A stretch of 34,964 nucleotides of DNA from the NCBI RefSeq assembly GCF_021412565.1, contig NZ_JAKCLJ010000017.1, forward strand, positions 1-34,964, written 5' to 3'. The DNA is from Shewanella sp. AS1. GTDB taxonomy: Bacteria; Pseudomonadota; Gammaproteobacteria; Enterobacterales; Shewanellaceae. Under the pieces are notes generated by a model that had not been told where the DNA came from, searched no databases, and saw only the letters and a program-made list of their open reading frames with translations. Each line of letters starts with the position of its first letter. Within the stretch, counting starts at the first letter, position 1. Positions 15,516-24,525 of the stretch are shown here, in pieces. The position numbers and the translations under genes were made by a program.

Positions 15516-15938
15516 ATGGATAAGCAGTATCAAGCACGCGCCGAACAGGTTGCGCTCAATGTATGTAATCATGTGATCCCCATGGACAAGGTGCCGGCCA
15601 ATTTAATGGAGGCCTATGCCAATCTGTGCCAGGAGTTACTGGAAGATAAAGAGCAGAAGTTTGCCGACCAGTGGCAGGCTATGCCAGCCAGTGCCAAGGC
15701 GTTACTGCCCCAGGCCGATTTTCACGGTTTCTATATCGCCAATGCCTGGTTGCAGTTAAGCCGAGTAGCTCAGGATATTGCCGAGCTTGCCGAGACAGAT
15801 GAGGCGATCGACGAGAAAGAGTATAACAACATCTTTACCCGATTATCGGATGCCTCACTGAAAGAGAGCGTGAAGAAGTTAAAGAAGGCCCGTACCGATA
15901 GGGCGCTGCTCAACAACATCAAGAGCGTAATAGACTAG
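15516..15938 (+). CDS. Conserved hypothetical small helical protein (possibly DUF3069)
   Basis: Soluble, acidic, mostly helical protein of about 140 aa without signal peptide or membrane segment. I recall similar proteins of Shewanella and Vibrio annotated as DUF3069, but cannot confirm this. The ATG at 15516 gives MDKQYQARAEQ; an in-frame ATG at 15492 exists but has no Shine-Dalgarno sequence. It follows the PAP2 gene by 32 bp on the same strand and may be co-transcribed, and it ends 12 bp from the convergent rsuA gene. No function can be assigned. Confidence 0.75.
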   Translation: MDKQYQARAEQVALNVCNHVIPMDKVPANLMEAYANLCQELLEDKEQKFADQWQAMPASAKALLPQADFHGFYIANAWLQLSRVAQDIAELAETDEAIDEKEYNNIFTRLSDASLKESVKKLKKARTDRALLNNIKSVID

Positions 15939-15950
15939 GACGTTTAGCCG

Positions 15951-16640
15951 CTAGACAGACTGTATCTCCTCCTCGGTGAGATAGCGCCACTGGCCGGATG
16001 TTAGCGTTTCATCGAGTTCAATATGGCCTACCGCCTCTCTGTGTAGGCCAACTACCTTGTTACCCACTGCCGCGAACATGCGTTTAACCTGATGATATTT
16101 CCCCTCGGTGATCACAAGTCTCGCCGTGTGGCTATCAATAATAGTTAAGCTGGCGGGTTTGGTTAACCCCTCCTCATTTCTCAAAGCGATCCCCTGCTGG
16201 AAGGGCGCAATTAAGCTTTCATCTATGGGGTCAGCCAAGGTCACCAGATAACGTTTGCCGCACTCTTTTTTGGGTGAGGTGATTTTATGGGACCACTGAC
16301 CGTCACTGGTGATCAATACTAAGCCCGTGGTGTCCACATCTAATCTGCCGGCGATATGCAGCTCGTCGCGCCGCTCGAGTCCAAGTAGGTTAAGTACAGA
16401 GGGATGAACCTCATCCTGAGTCGAGCAGATATAATCCACAGGCTTATTGAGCATAATAAATCTCGGGCCGATAAGGGAGAGCGGCTCGCCCGCAAGGCAG
16501 ATGTGATGGCAAGCCTCAACCTTAAAGCCTGAGTCTTTAACCACAATACCATCACAGGTCACTTCCCCTCTGTGCAGGGCTTTTTTCGCCAAAGAGCGAG
16601 TTAGTGAGCTGGACTCACAGATAAATTTATCTAAACGCAC
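15951..16640 (-). CDS. rsuA: 16S rRNA pseudouridine(516) synthase RsuA
   Basis: Modifies U516 of 16S rRNA during small-subunit assembly. It has an N-terminal S4 RNA-binding domain (RLDKFICESSSLTRSLAKKAL) and the catalytic motif GRLDVDTTGLVL, with the nucleophilic Asp at residue 101 of the chosen form. Also visible are RYLVTL, LTKPA and KYHQVKRMFAAVGN, ending in YLTEEEIQSV as in E. coli RsuA. The GTG at 16640 gives MRLDKF, exactly the family N-terminus; a TTG at 16655 would add five residues. Neither start has a convincing Shine-Dalgarno sequence. Length is about 229 aa against 231 in E. coli. RluF and RluB/E relatives are less similar in the C-terminal region. Confidence 0.9.
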   Translation of the reverse strand: MRLDKFICESSSLTRSLAKKALHRGEVTCDGIVVKDSGFKVEACHHICLAGEPLSLIGPRFIMLNKPVDYICSTQDEVHPSVLNLLGLERRDELHIAGRLDVDTTGLVLITSDGQWSHKITSPKKECGKRYLVTLADPIDESLIAPFQQGIALRNEEGLTKPASLTIIDSHTARLVITEGKYHQVKRMFAAVGNKVVGLHREAVGHIELDETLTSGQWRYLTEEEIQSV

Positions 16641-16655
16641 GCCTAAGATACTCAA

Positions 16656-16956
16656 TAAACCGGATTGGCCGCCATTATCTCGCGCCAGCGGTAAAAGTAA
16701 AAGTGGCAGTAAGTGCTTTTCACATCATGGCGTGTCTAATCCGGTGAGCTGTATCCGCGACAGGAAATGTTTTTTTACATAAAACCGCCTCACAAAGCTG
16801 GGGAAAATGTGATGCACACTTGTTTATCTACTTAAGGCGGCTAACATGGCTAAGCTAAGAGTCTAGTTGGCAGTTTTTACTTAAAATTCAATTGAACCGA
16901 CTAAAATAACAATCGAACATGCTCACCATAGAGTCGCAATCACGAAGGAATTTACA
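16656..16956. other. Intergenic region between rsuA and the M13 peptidase gene
   Basis: About 300 bp separating divergent genes, with no open frame of useful length. It must hold the promoters of both; an AT-rich stretch (16870-16915) lies just upstream of the peptidase gene, and the Shine-Dalgarno GAAGGAA is near 16943. Nothing else is recognised. Confidence 0.5.
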
Positions 16957-19044
16957 ATGAAGAAAGTTCTTGTGGGAGGTCTGTGTGCCTCACTTATTGT
17001 CGGGCTGAGTGCCTGCAACAGTGATAATACAGAAGCAAAAAACCAGCAAGAGGTTAAGCCAACGGCGACCGCCGAGGCCGTGCAGCAGGCGTTAACTTCA
17101 GGCATCGATTTTGCCAATTTTGATAAATCTGTTCGTCCTCAGGATGACTTTTACTCTTATGTAAACGGTACTTGGATTAAGAACACTGAGATCCCGGGCG
17201 ATCGCACTGGTATAGGTGCTTTTTATGATCTGCGTGAAAAGTCCCGCGATGATGTGAGAGCCATTATCGAAGAGGTGGCAGCCACACCAAACCTGGCTAT
17301 GGGCAGCGATGAGCAGAAGGTGGCGGATCTTTACCGCTCCTTTATGGATACCGATACCCTGAATAAACTCGGAGTCACGCCAATTCAAGGTGAGCTGGAG
17401 AAGATTACCGCCATCAAGAGCAAAGATGAACTGGTGGAATACTTTGCCCACAGTCAGATCATCGGCAGCGGCACACCGCTGGGTTTCTATATCGATGTGG
17501 ATGCGAAAGACTCCAGCCGTTATGCGACCCATATCTGGCAGAGTGGCCTTAGCCTGCCGGAGAAAGATTACTACTTTAACGAAGCCGAGCGTTTCGTGAA
17601 GATACGTAAGGCCTTCGTTGCGCATATCGAGAAGATGTTCACTCTGGCCGGATTTGAGGCACCACAAAAGAGCGCCGAGCAGATTTTGGCGCTGGAAACC
17701 GCCATTGCTAGTCGTCATTGGGATGTGGTTGAAACCCGCGACAGCACTAAGACCTATAACCTGTACCAGACCAAAGATCTGGCCAAGCTGGCGCCCGATA
17801 TCAATTGGAACAGCTATCTGAAAGTTGTGGGTGGTGATAAGCAGTCTGACATCATCATCAATCAGCCTAGCTTTATTGAAGGCTTCAACGAGGTGCTGAA
17901 GACCCAGGATCTGTCTGTGTGGAAGACCTATATGAAGTGGAATCTGCTGACGCATTTTGCCAGCGTATTGAGCACAGATCTGGATAACGAGAATTTCGAA
18001 TTTTTCGCTAAAACCTTAAATGGACAATCTGAGCCTGAGCCACGCTGGAAACGCGGCGTATCGACAGTTAACTCGGTATTGGGTGAAGTGGTCGGTAAGG
18101 TGTATGTGAAGCGTCACTTCAGCCCTGAAGCGAAACAACGCATGCAGACACTGGTTGAAAACCTGCGTGAAGCCTATGGCGACAGTATAGATGAACTCAG
18201 CTGGATGGGCGATGAGACTAAGGTCGCGGCCAAGGATAAACTCGCTAAATTTATGCCGAAAATCGGTTATCCCGATCGCTGGCAGGATTACTCAGCCCTC
18301 ACTATTAAGGGCGATGATTTAATCGGTAACGAGATCCGCGCCAGTGAGTTTGAGCACCAGCTACAACTGGAAAAACTGGGCTCGCCAATCCGTAAATGGG
18401 AATGGCTGATGACACCGCAAACCGTCAATGCCTACTACAACCCAACCATGAACGAAATCGTATTCCCTGCGGCTATCCTGCAACCACCATTCTTCAATAT
18501 GGCGGCGGATGATGCGGTGAACTATGGGGGGATCGGGGCCGTGATCGGCCACGAGATGGGCCATGGTTTCGATGACCAGGGTGCCAAGTTTGATGGCGAG
18601 GGTAACCTGCGTGACTGGTGGACCGAGCAAGACTTAAAAGCTTTTTCGGCTAAGACCAAGGCGCTGGTTGACCAGTATAACGGTTACTATGTGTTTGACG
18701 ATCTGCATGTGAACGGTGAGCTGACCTTAGGTGAGAACATCGGCGACCTTTCCGGTGTGACTATCGCTTATAAGGCTTATCAGAAGTCGCTTAACGGTAA
18801 GCCAGCTCCTGTGATCGACGGTCTGACTGGCGATCAACGCTTCTTTATCGGTTTTACTCAGATCTGGCGCGCCAAGATGAAAGAGGAATCTATGCGTAAC
18901 CGCGTGGCAACCGATCCTCACTCACCCGCCAAGTTCCGTGATATCGGTGCTTTGTCTAACATGCCTGAGTTCTACAGCACTTATGATGTTAAACTAGGTG
19001 ATGCCATGTATATCGAGCCTGAGAAACGGGTGAAGATCTGGTAA
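16957..19044 (+). CDS. pepO: M13-family zinc metallopeptidase, lipoprotein (PepO/neprilysin-like)
   Basis: Endopeptidase of 695 aa, exported and lipid-anchored. The N-terminus is a lipoprotein signal with lipobox LSAC (Cys20). The M13 N-terminal domain follows (SVRPQDDFYSYVNGTW) and the C-terminal catalytic domain has the zinc site HEMGH (His532, Glu533, His536) with the third ligand Glu593 in GENIGDLSG. The NAYYNPTMNEIVFPAAILQPPFF substrate-pocket strand is present. It ends in the conserved tryptophan (KRVKIW). Length is normal for the family. GAAGGA precedes the ATG by about eight bases. It is monocistronic, with a strong terminator directly behind it. It likely degrades small peptides in the periplasm or at the outer membrane. 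Confidence 0.95.
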   Translation: MKKVLVGGLCASLIVGLSACNSDNTEAKNQQEVKPTATAEAVQQALTSGIDFANFDKSVRPQDDFYSYVNGTWIKNTEIPGDRTGIGAFYDLREKSRDDVRAIIEEVAATPNLAMGSDEQKVADLYRSFMDTDTLNKLGVTPIQGELEKITAIKSKDELVEYFAHSQIIGSGTPLGFYIDVDAKDSSRYATHIWQSGLSLPEKDYYFNEAERFVKIRKAFVAHIEKMFTLAGFEAPQKSAEQILALETAIASRHWDVVETRDSTKTYNLYQTKDLAKLAPDINWNSYLKVVGGDKQSDIIINQPSFIEGFNEVLKTQDLSVWKTYMKWNLLTHFASVLSTDLDNENFEFFAKTLNGQSEPEPRWKRGVSTVNSVLGEVVGKVYVKRHFSPEAKQRMQTLVENLREAYGDSIDELSWMGDETKVAAKDKLAKFMPKIGYPDRWQDYSALTIKGDDLIGNEIRASEFEHQLQLEKLGSPIRKWEWLMTPQTVNAYYNPTMNEIVFPAAILQPPFFNMAADDAVNYGGIGAVIGHEMGHGFDDQGAKFDGEGNLRDWWTEQDLKAFSAKTKALVDQYNGYYVFDDLHVNGELTLGENIGDLSGVTIAYKAYQKSLNGKPAPVIDGLTGDQRFFIGFTQIWRAKMKEESMRNRVATDPHSPAKFRDIGALSNMPEFYSTYDVKLGDAMYIEPEKRVKIW

Positions 19045-19066
19045 TTGATTGAGGATAATCCCTGTG

Positions 19067-19095
19067 AAAAGAGCGCCTATGGCGCTCTTTTTTAT
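19067..19095 (+). terminator. Rho-independent terminator after the M13 peptidase gene
   Basis: An 11-bp stem AAAAGAGCGCC / GGCGCTCTTTT with loop TAT lies at 19067-19091, followed by more T residues. Confidence 0.93.
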
Positions 19096-19166
19096 TGCCC
19101 CTCAACTTCTTACTCTTTGATGTGAAACTATTTTGTTTGAGCTTGACGGCGATCTTCGAATTAGAT

Positions 19167-19196
19167 TTAACAAATTCAATCTAAAGCGATTATACT
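19167..19196 (+). promoter_or_regulatory. Candidate sigma-70 promoter of the SUKH-like gene
   Basis: -35 TTAACA (19167-19172), 18-bp spacer, -10 TATACT (19191-19196). Transcription would start near 19203, leaving only about 12 nt before the ATG at 19215; this favours the ATG at 19230 as the gene start. Confidence 0.55.
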
Positions 19197-19229
19197 TGCG
19201 CCCATTAGTGAACAATGGGCGCAATAAGC

Positions 19230-19631
19230 ATGCACGATCTGATTGAGCAACTGCAGGAACTAAGTGAAACGGTTCCTGTGCCTTTAGAGTTACCAACCTT
19301 TGATCAACTGGTGGATGTGGAAGAGCAGATTTTGATCCCCCTGCCTTCCGAACTAAAAGAGTATTTGCTGTACGCCAGTGATGTGATCCACGGTACGCTG
19401 GAGCCGGTGACGGCAAGCGATCCTCACTCTCATACTTACCTGCCGGAAGTGACCGCCTATGCTTGGTCTATCGGCATGCCGCGGGAATACATCGCCATCT
19501 GCCAGCTGGGTGACACTTTTTATTGCATCGATCAGGAAGGGCAGGTTTTGCTGTGGAGCGATTATGAGCTCGATGAGCAAACTTGGGAGTCATTTTGGCA
19601 GTGGGCCGAAGAGGTGTGGCTGCCGAGCTGA
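19230..19631 (+). CDS. SMI1/KNR4 (SUKH) family protein
   Basis: Small acidic cytoplasmic protein (133 aa) with the SUKH fold pattern: an early helix with PLELPTFDQLVDVEEQILIPLPSELKEYLLYASD, then a strand region IAICQLGDTFYCIDQEGQVLLWSDYE and the closing helix ESFWQWAEEVWL. SUKH proteins are often immunity proteins against toxins, but many are housekeeping or unassigned, and no toxin gene is adjacent. An ATG at 19215 is also in frame; neither start has a good Shine-Dalgarno sequence, and 19230 is chosen from the promoter position. A DUF4447-like gene follows 55 bp downstream, probably in the same operon. Confidence 0.75.
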   Translation: MHDLIEQLQELSETVPVPLELPTFDQLVDVEEQILIPLPSELKEYLLYASDVIHGTLEPVTASDPHSHTYLPEVTAYAWSIGMPREYIAICQLGDTFYCIDQEGQVLLWSDYELDEQTWESFWQWAEEVWLPS

Positions 19632-19686
19632 TCGCCTTTGGTGGCCGGTTTAACAACAGATTCAAATCATTAAAGTGGAAATAGCT

Positions 19687-20217
19687 ATGTCAACACAAGC
19701 AGGGTCAACAAAAGTAGGGTCAAAACAAGCAGAACTCAACGCAATTGAGATCACTTACCTTCGTCATTCCCTTGGCCTCAGCGCCGCCCAGGTGGGCGAG
19801 CTGGCGAAAGCGAGCGAAGCCGATGTCATCGCCTGGGAAGCGGGGCAAGCCCCTGTGTCGGGTTTAGCGGCCAAGAAGCTGTTAGAGCTGGATGAAACGA
19901 TTGAGATGCAGGTGCTCAATACCTGTGATGGCATCGAAGAGCTGTTTAAGAAGGAACCTAAAAGACGCTTAAGTTTTGTGGTCTATCCGACTCAGGCCAT
20001 CTATACCCAATATAATCCCGAGTTTTTAAGCTCCCTGCCATTAACCGAGCTGTATAACACGGCCGCCTGGCGGATTAAGAAGGAGTGTAAGCTGGTATTA
20101 GAGGTGGACGTGTCACTCGTTGCCCTGGATGTCGAGGCCTATAAGGCTTACCGCGAAAAAGAGGGCTTAAAAGAAAGCCGTGAAAGTAGGGCAAAATGGG
20201 CGGCCACTCAGCTGTAA
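19687..20217 (+). CDS. DUF4447-like protein with N-terminal helix-turn-helix-like region
   Basis: Protein of about 176 aa. Residues near 20-65 ([38 protein letters not shown]) look like an XRE/YiaG-type helix-turn-helix. The rest is a strand-helix region beginning [11 protein letters not shown] associate it with DUF4447 proteins of Shewanella, without certainty. GGAA lies six bases before the ATG at 19687; a GTG at 19675 is in frame but includes that Shine-Dalgarno sequence. It follows the SUKH-like gene and ends before a terminator. It could be a regulator of the pair; the function is unknown. Confidence 0.7.
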   Translation: MSTQAGSTKVGSKQAELNAIEITYLRHSLGLSAAQVGELAKASEADVIAWEAGQAPVSGLAAKKLLELDETIEMQVLNTCDGIEELFKKEPKRRLSFVVYPTQAIYTQYNPEFLSSLPLTELYNTAAWRIKKECKLVLEVDVSLVALDVEAYKAYREKEGLKESRESRAKWAATQL

Positions 20218-20270
20218 TCATCTTGATCTCGCAGCTGTAATAACTTTGAGAGAGTCTGAAATATTCACAT

Positions 20271-20299
20271 AAAAAAGGAAGCGTTCAGCTTCCTTTTTT
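20271..20299. terminator. Bidirectional rho-independent terminator
   Basis: The stem GGAAGC / GCTTCC with a 5-nt loop (20277-20293) is flanked by A6 on the left and T6 on the right. It serves the DUF4447-like gene and may also serve the convergent GST gene. Confidence 0.9.
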
Positions 20300-20367
20300 A
20301 TTGCTTTTGTATCAAGGCTCTCAAGCTATTCAAGCAACTCGAACCACAATCGCATTTAGTGGCGCAT

Positions 20368-21000
20368 TTAGCCATTTGCGGCGGCGATGGCTTCGGTTTT
20401 TTCAATCGCGCTGGTAAAGGAGGCGCGGGCCTGTATTCTGTCTCGGTAAGCCGCCAGTTTAGTTGGGATGTTTTGTTTGAACATGGTGGCCCAAATCAAG
20501 GTATGAGCCAATAAAATATCAGCCACCGAAATCTCATCACCCAGTAAAAAAGGGGTATTTGGCAATTTAGATTCTGCCAAAGCCGCTGCCTTATCAAACT
20601 CCCACTTAGCGACCTCGAGCATCACTTCTTGGCGCTGGGATTCGGGTAGGGCAAATCTATGTTTCCCCATGGTCCAAAGTGGCTGTTCGAGTTCTGTGAT
20701 GATAAAACTGACCCACTCGTGATGTTTGGCCGATTGCGCCGTGCCCGCCTGGGGGAGCAGTTTTCCCTGGCCATATTTCTCCGCCAAATACAGACAAATG
20801 GCTGCCGATTCGGTGAGCACGAAGTCATCGTCGACAAGCACTGGTACCTTGCCGCCTGGATTGATGCTCAAAAACTGCGCCGAGCGGTTATCGGCTTTGG
20901 CAAAGTTAATAAAGTGAAAGTCCCAGTCTATGCCCAGCTCTTCCAATAACCAGGAGGCACGCAGGGCGCGGCTTTTTGGGGTACCGTATAAGGTGATCAT
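20368..21000 (-). CDS. Glutathione S-transferase family protein
   Basis: Cytosolic GST of 210 aa, conjugating glutathione or handling peroxides and electrophiles. The N-terminal thioredoxin-like domain has LYGTPKSRALRASWLLEELG, INPGGKVPVLVDDDFVLTESAAICLYLAEKYG (cis-proline VPVL and the glutathione-binding ES pair). The C-terminal helical domain contains FLLGDEISVADILLAHTLIWA. The catalytic residue of this subgroup is uncertain; Ser10 is a candidate in the first motif. The ATG at 21000 is preceded by GAGG seven bases away. The gene stands alone between divergent or convergent neighbours, so its substrate is not indicated by context. Confidence 0.92.
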   Translation of the reverse strand: MITLYGTPKSRALRASWLLEELGIDWDFHFINFAKADNRSAQFLSINPGGKVPVLVDDDFVLTESAAICLYLAEKYGQGKLLPQAGTAQSAKHHEWVSFIITELEQPLWTMGKHRFALPESQRQEVMLEVAKWEFDKAAALAESKLPNTPFLLGDEISVADILLAHTLIWATMFKQNIPTKLAAYRDRIQARASFTSAIEKTEAIAAANG

Positions 21001-21230
21001 CCGTTTTCCTCTTTGCTTGCTAAAATGTCGCTTGCTAAGTTTGATAGCCTATTCGATTTTTGCTGAATTAAACAAGTCATCCTTAGCTCTTGGGTTAAGA
21101 ACACATGATTGAATTTCCCAGGCATGTTGTCGGTGTTAAGGATATAAAACTCTGATTTTTAATCATTAACACCTGTGTTAATTTAGTTGGAATTGGATGA
21201 GTTATTTCGAAGCGATTAAAGGAGTGTAAG

Positions 21231-21776
21231 ATGAAGGACGAATCGTTATTACAGGCTGAATTTAGCCATAATCTGAGCCGCTATTGGCTAATGTCGGGCG
21301 TGATAGCCTTGAGTATGACTCTGGTTGGCATTCCCTTGTTGCTCATCTGGTTTCCTCTCGGGCTGTGGGTGACACAGAGATACATAGATAATATGTCAGC
21401 CGAACTCACCACCTCGAAATTGATCGTGCGTAAGGGGATATTTACCCGCACCGAAAATACCGTTCCTTTGGATAAGATCACAGATATGGCGCTGATCCAA
21501 GGGCCGTTAATGCGCCTGTTCGGTTTGCATAAACTGACGATCGAAACCGCGGGGCAGTCCGGTGCAGGCGCCTTGATCAGCTTGGTAGGCATAAAGGAGG
21601 TTGAGCAGTTTCGTACCCAAGTTCTGACTCAAAAAAGCCTGCTGACCGAGAAGTACAGCCACTCATCGGCAGATGTATCTGAGAGCGATGCTAGTCTGGC
21701 ATACCTGCAGGAGATAGCGGCCAGTCTGTCACGGATTGAAACCCTATTAGACTCACAGAAAATGAGCCCCCTTTAG
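21231..21776 (+). CDS. Bacterial PH-domain (bPH2) membrane protein, YdbS/YdbT-like
   Basis: Inner-membrane protein of 181 aa. Two adjacent hydrophobic segments at about 20-48 (MSGVIALSMTLVGIPLLLIW, FPLGLWVTQRYI) are followed by a bacterial pleckstrin-like domain, LTTSKLIVRKGIFTRTENTVPLDKITDMALIQGPLMRLFGLHKLTIETAG. The sequence after 145 is a polar, helical tail. AGGAG lies six bases before the ATG. Proteins of this type usually occur in tandem pairs; here a single copy stands alone. Function is unknown for the family; a role at the membrane is likely. Confidence 0.85.
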   Translation: MKDESLLQAEFSHNLSRYWLMSGVIALSMTLVGIPLLLIWFPLGLWVTQRYIDNMSAELTTSKLIVRKGIFTRTENTVPLDKITDMALIQGPLMRLFGLHKLTIETAGQSGAGALISLVGIKEVEQFRTQVLTQKSLLTEKYSHSSADVSESDASLAYLQEIAASLSRIETLLDSQKMSPL

Positions 21777-21914
21777 CAAAGGAAAAGGGCAGGGAGCTCA
21801 GGGCAAAGTGGAACTGGGGGGTGAAAATAATCTCAAGGCAAATTGAAAACTTGTTTATAATGTCCACTGAGATGACGGCGCAGCCGCGCTATCCTAACAC
21901 CAAAGACATTTATT

Positions 21915-22379
21915 ATGATAAATAACGATATACTCCGCCGCTTACGTTTCATTTTTGATTATAAAAACGCCAAAATGATTAAAATCTTCGCCAAGGCAAA
22001 ACATGAGATGCCTCAGGAAGTGCTGCTGGACATGTTGAAAAAAGAGGCTGAGGAAGGCTACAAGCCCTGTAACGATAAGATGTTGTGCCGTTTCCTCGAT
22101 GGCTTGATCATCGAAAAGCGCGGGCTGAAAGAGGGCGCAGAGGTCCCTGAGCCTGTAGCTCAGCTGAATAATAACCTGATCTTCAAGAAGCTCAGGGTGG
22201 CACTGGAGCTGCGCGAAGAAGATATTATCGAAACCCTGTCTCTAGCCGATTTCAGAATGAGCAAGTCTGAGCTGGGCGCTCTGTTCAGAAAACCGGGTCA
22301 TAAGCATTTTAAAGAGTGTGGCGATCAGGTGCTGCGTAATTTCCTGACCGGTCTGTCTATTAAATATCGGGGTAAATAG
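21915..22379 (+). CDS. yehS: YehS family protein (DUF1456, duplicated)
   Basis: Cytoplasmic protein of 154 aa made of two repeats of about 70 residues. Repeat 1 is NNDILRRLRFIFDYKNAKMI to RFLDGLIIEKRG, repeat 2 is NNNLIFKKLRVALELREEDI to NFLTGLSIKYRG. That duplicated arrangement and the conserved N/D-I-L-R-R-L-R opening are those of DUF1456/YehS. The function is unknown. The ATG lacks a strong Shine-Dalgarno sequence. A long hairpin follows the stop codon and the malic-enzyme gene starts 169 bp further on. Confidence 0.88.
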   Translation: MINNDILRRLRFIFDYKNAKMIKIFAKAKHEMPQEVLLDMLKKEAEEGYKPCNDKMLCRFLDGLIIEKRGLKEGAEVPEPVAQLNNNLIFKKLRVALELREEDIIETLSLADFRMSKSELGALFRKPGHKHFKECGDQVLRNFLTGLSIKYRGK

Positions 22380-22404
22380 GGGCGATTATCGTCCCTGACG
22401 ACCG

Positions 22405-22445
22405 GGGCTCACAAGGTTAAGCTCGCCGCTTAAAGTTGTGAGCTC
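22405..22445. promoter_or_regulatory. Long interrupted hairpin between yehS and the malic-enzyme gene
   Basis: GCTCACAA at 22407-22414 pairs with TTGTGAGC at 22436-22443. An inner TTAAGC / GCTTAA stem (22417-22422 and 22428-22433) closes on loop TCGCC, with a 2-nt mismatch in between. It lacks a T-run, so it is not a standard terminator; it may be a 3'-end processing or regulatory structure, or an operator. Confidence 0.4.
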
Positions 22446-22548
22446 AGACAATAAAATCTGCTTTGCATGACAACAAAGATCACGCTTTGTGGTAATCTGT
22501 GCCCCCAAAAGTACCACCCACTTAACGACAATAAATAAAGGCTACTAA

Positions 22549-24237
22549 ATGGATGATAATAAACGCCCGCTCTATCTTCCTTTTGCTGGACCGGCCATTC
22601 TTGAAGCGCCGCTGATTAATAAAGGAAGTGCATTTACCGAAGAGGAAAGGATCTTTTTTAATCTCGAAGGCCTATTACCTCAAGTGATCGAGACGATCGA
22701 AGAGCAAGCTTCCCGGGCTTACGATCAATTTAAAAACTTCACCAACGATCTCGATAAGCACATCTATCTGCGCAATATCCAGGACACCAACGAAACCCTC
22801 TTCTATCGCCTGGTGCAGAATAATATTACCGAGATGATGCCTATCATCTATACGCCCACAGTGGGGTTGGCGTGTGAACGTTTCTCGAAAAATTATCGTC
22901 GTAACCGCGGCTTGTTTATCTCCTATCCCAATAAAGATCGTATCGACGATATTTTAAATAATTCGACCCGCCACAAGGTGAAGATCATAGTGGTCACAGA
23001 CGGTGAGCGCATCCTGGGTCTGGGGGATCAGGGGATCGGCGGCATGGGGATCCCTATCGGTAAACTCTCTCTCTATACCAGCTGTGGCGGGATCAGTCCG
23101 GCTTATACTCTGCCTATTACTCTGGATGTGGGGACAGATAATCCGCATCTGCTTGAAGATCCTATGTATATGGGCTGGCGCCATAAGCGTATTGGCGGCG
23201 AGGAGTATGCAGAGTTTGTCGATGCCTTCTTAGAGGCGGTTCATCGTCGCTGGCCCGATGCGCTGATCCAATTTGAGGACTTTGCTCAGAAGAATGCCAT
23301 GCCGCTGCTCAATCGCTATAAAGACAAGTACTGTTGCTTTAACGATGATATTCAGGGCACGGCCGCCGTCACTGTGGGCTCACTGCTGGCTGCCTGTAAA
23401 GCGGCGGGCACGCAACTCAGTGAGCAGCGTATCGCCTTCTTAGGCGCGGGCAGCGCTGGTTGTGGTATTGCCGAGGCGATCATCGCTCAGATGGTGTCTG
23501 AGGGGATTTCAGATACACAGGCGCGTAAGCAAGTGTTTATGGTGGATCGCTGGGGTTTGCTGCAGGATAACATGCCCAACTTACTGCCTTTCCAGCAGCC
23601 GTTGGCACAAAAGACCACGGATATTGAAGGCTGGAACAGCGAGAGTGAAAATATCTCCCTGCTTGATGTGATGCATAAGGCCGAGCCTACGGTTCTGATT
23701 GGTGTGTCAGGCGCGCCGGGTCTGTTCAGCGAGGAGATCATCAAGGCGATGCACAGCCACTGTGCGCGCCCAATTATCTTCCCGCTATCAAACCCAACCA
23801 GCCGGGTCGAGGCGACACCGAAAGATATTTTGCACTGGACCAAAGGCGAGGCCTTAGTGGCGACCGGCAGTCCTTTCGAGCCTGTGGTCGTTGATGGTGA
23901 GACCTATGAGATAGCCCAGTGCAATAACAGTTACATCTTCCCTGGCATCGGCCTTGGGGTGCTGGCATCGGGCGCGAACCGTGTCAGTGATGAGATGTTG
24001 ATGGCATCGAGCCGCGCCCTAGCCGAGTGTTCACCATTGGCCATAGATGGTCAGGGGCCACTACTGCCAGCGCTAGAGCATATTCATGAGGTGAGTAAGC
24101 ATATCGCCTTTGCGGTTGCCAAAGTGGCGGTCGAACAGGGTCACGCACTCCCCTGCAGCGATGAGTTGTTACAGCAGGCAATTGAGGGGAATTTCTGGAC
24201 TGCAGAGTATCGTCGTTATAAACGCACTTCATTCTAA
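22549..24237 (+). CDS. maeA: NAD-dependent malic enzyme
   Basis: Oxidative decarboxylation of malate to pyruvate with NAD+, cytoplasmic; 562 aa against 565 in E. coli MaeA/SfcA. Visible signatures: the catalytic-tyrosine region [45 protein letters not shown], the metal-binding [12 protein letters not shown] and [14 protein letters not shown], the Rossmann motif [13 protein letters not shown], and the IFPLSNPTS and FPGIGLG stretches. AAGG lies eight bases before the ATG. It is monocistronic and has a good terminator. It may supply pyruvate from C4 acids formed when acetyl-CoA substrates are used, so its regulation could tie in with the 3HB locus, though nothing in the sequence links them. Confidence 0.95.
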   Translation: MDDNKRPLYLPFAGPAILEAPLINKGSAFTEEERIFFNLEGLLPQVIETIEEQASRAYDQFKNFTNDLDKHIYLRNIQDTNETLFYRLVQNNITEMMPIIYTPTVGLACERFSKNYRRNRGLFISYPNKDRIDDILNNSTRHKVKIIVVTDGERILGLGDQGIGGMGIPIGKLSLYTSCGGISPAYTLPITLDVGTDNPHLLEDPMYMGWRHKRIGGEEYAEFVDAFLEAVHRRWPDALIQFEDFAQKNAMPLLNRYKDKYCCFNDDIQGTAAVTVGSLLAACKAAGTQLSEQRIAFLGAGSAGCGIAEAIIAQMVSEGISDTQARKQVFMVDRWGLLQDNMPNLLPFQQPLAQKTTDIEGWNSESENISLLDVMHKAEPTVLIGVSGAPGLFSEEIIKAMHSHCARPIIFPLSNPTSRVEATPKDILHWTKGEALVATGSPFEPVVVDGETYEIAQCNNSYIFPGIGLGVLASGANRVSDEMLMASSRALAECSPLAIDGQGPLLPALEHIHEVSKHIAFAVAKVAVEQGHALPCSDELLQQAIEGNFWTAEYRRYKRTSF

Positions 24238-24259
24238 ATTCAGTCGTCTCCTGTCGATG

Positions 24260-24286
24260 AAAAGCTGCCGATGGCAGCTTTTTTTA
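24260..24286 (+). terminator. Rho-independent terminator after maeA
   Basis: A 9-bp stem AAAGCTGCC / GGCAGCTTT with loop GAT (24261-24281) is followed by further T residues. Confidence 0.93.
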
Positions 24287-24525
24287 TGTTGTTTTTAAAG
24301 GAAAACTTAAAACGAGAAAGGTGACGGGCTTCACGAAATAGTTGTAAAAGTTTTGACGTAACCAGCATTTCTGAACATTGATAATAAGTTTTCAGTTTCA
24401 TTTTACCTTTTTGGATGTAATGTAAGCAGCATAAAGAATAGCTGTATTTTCTATAGGGTTATCATTGATGGGCCAAGTAGAAAAAGCATACAGAAATGGG
24501 CGATTTGAATAATTAGGAGCTTTGT

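Noticed and set aside
17098..17955. 285-codon open frame opposite the M13 peptidase
   Set aside because: The forward frame encodes a complete, conserved peptidase; the reverse frame is a codon-bias shadow.
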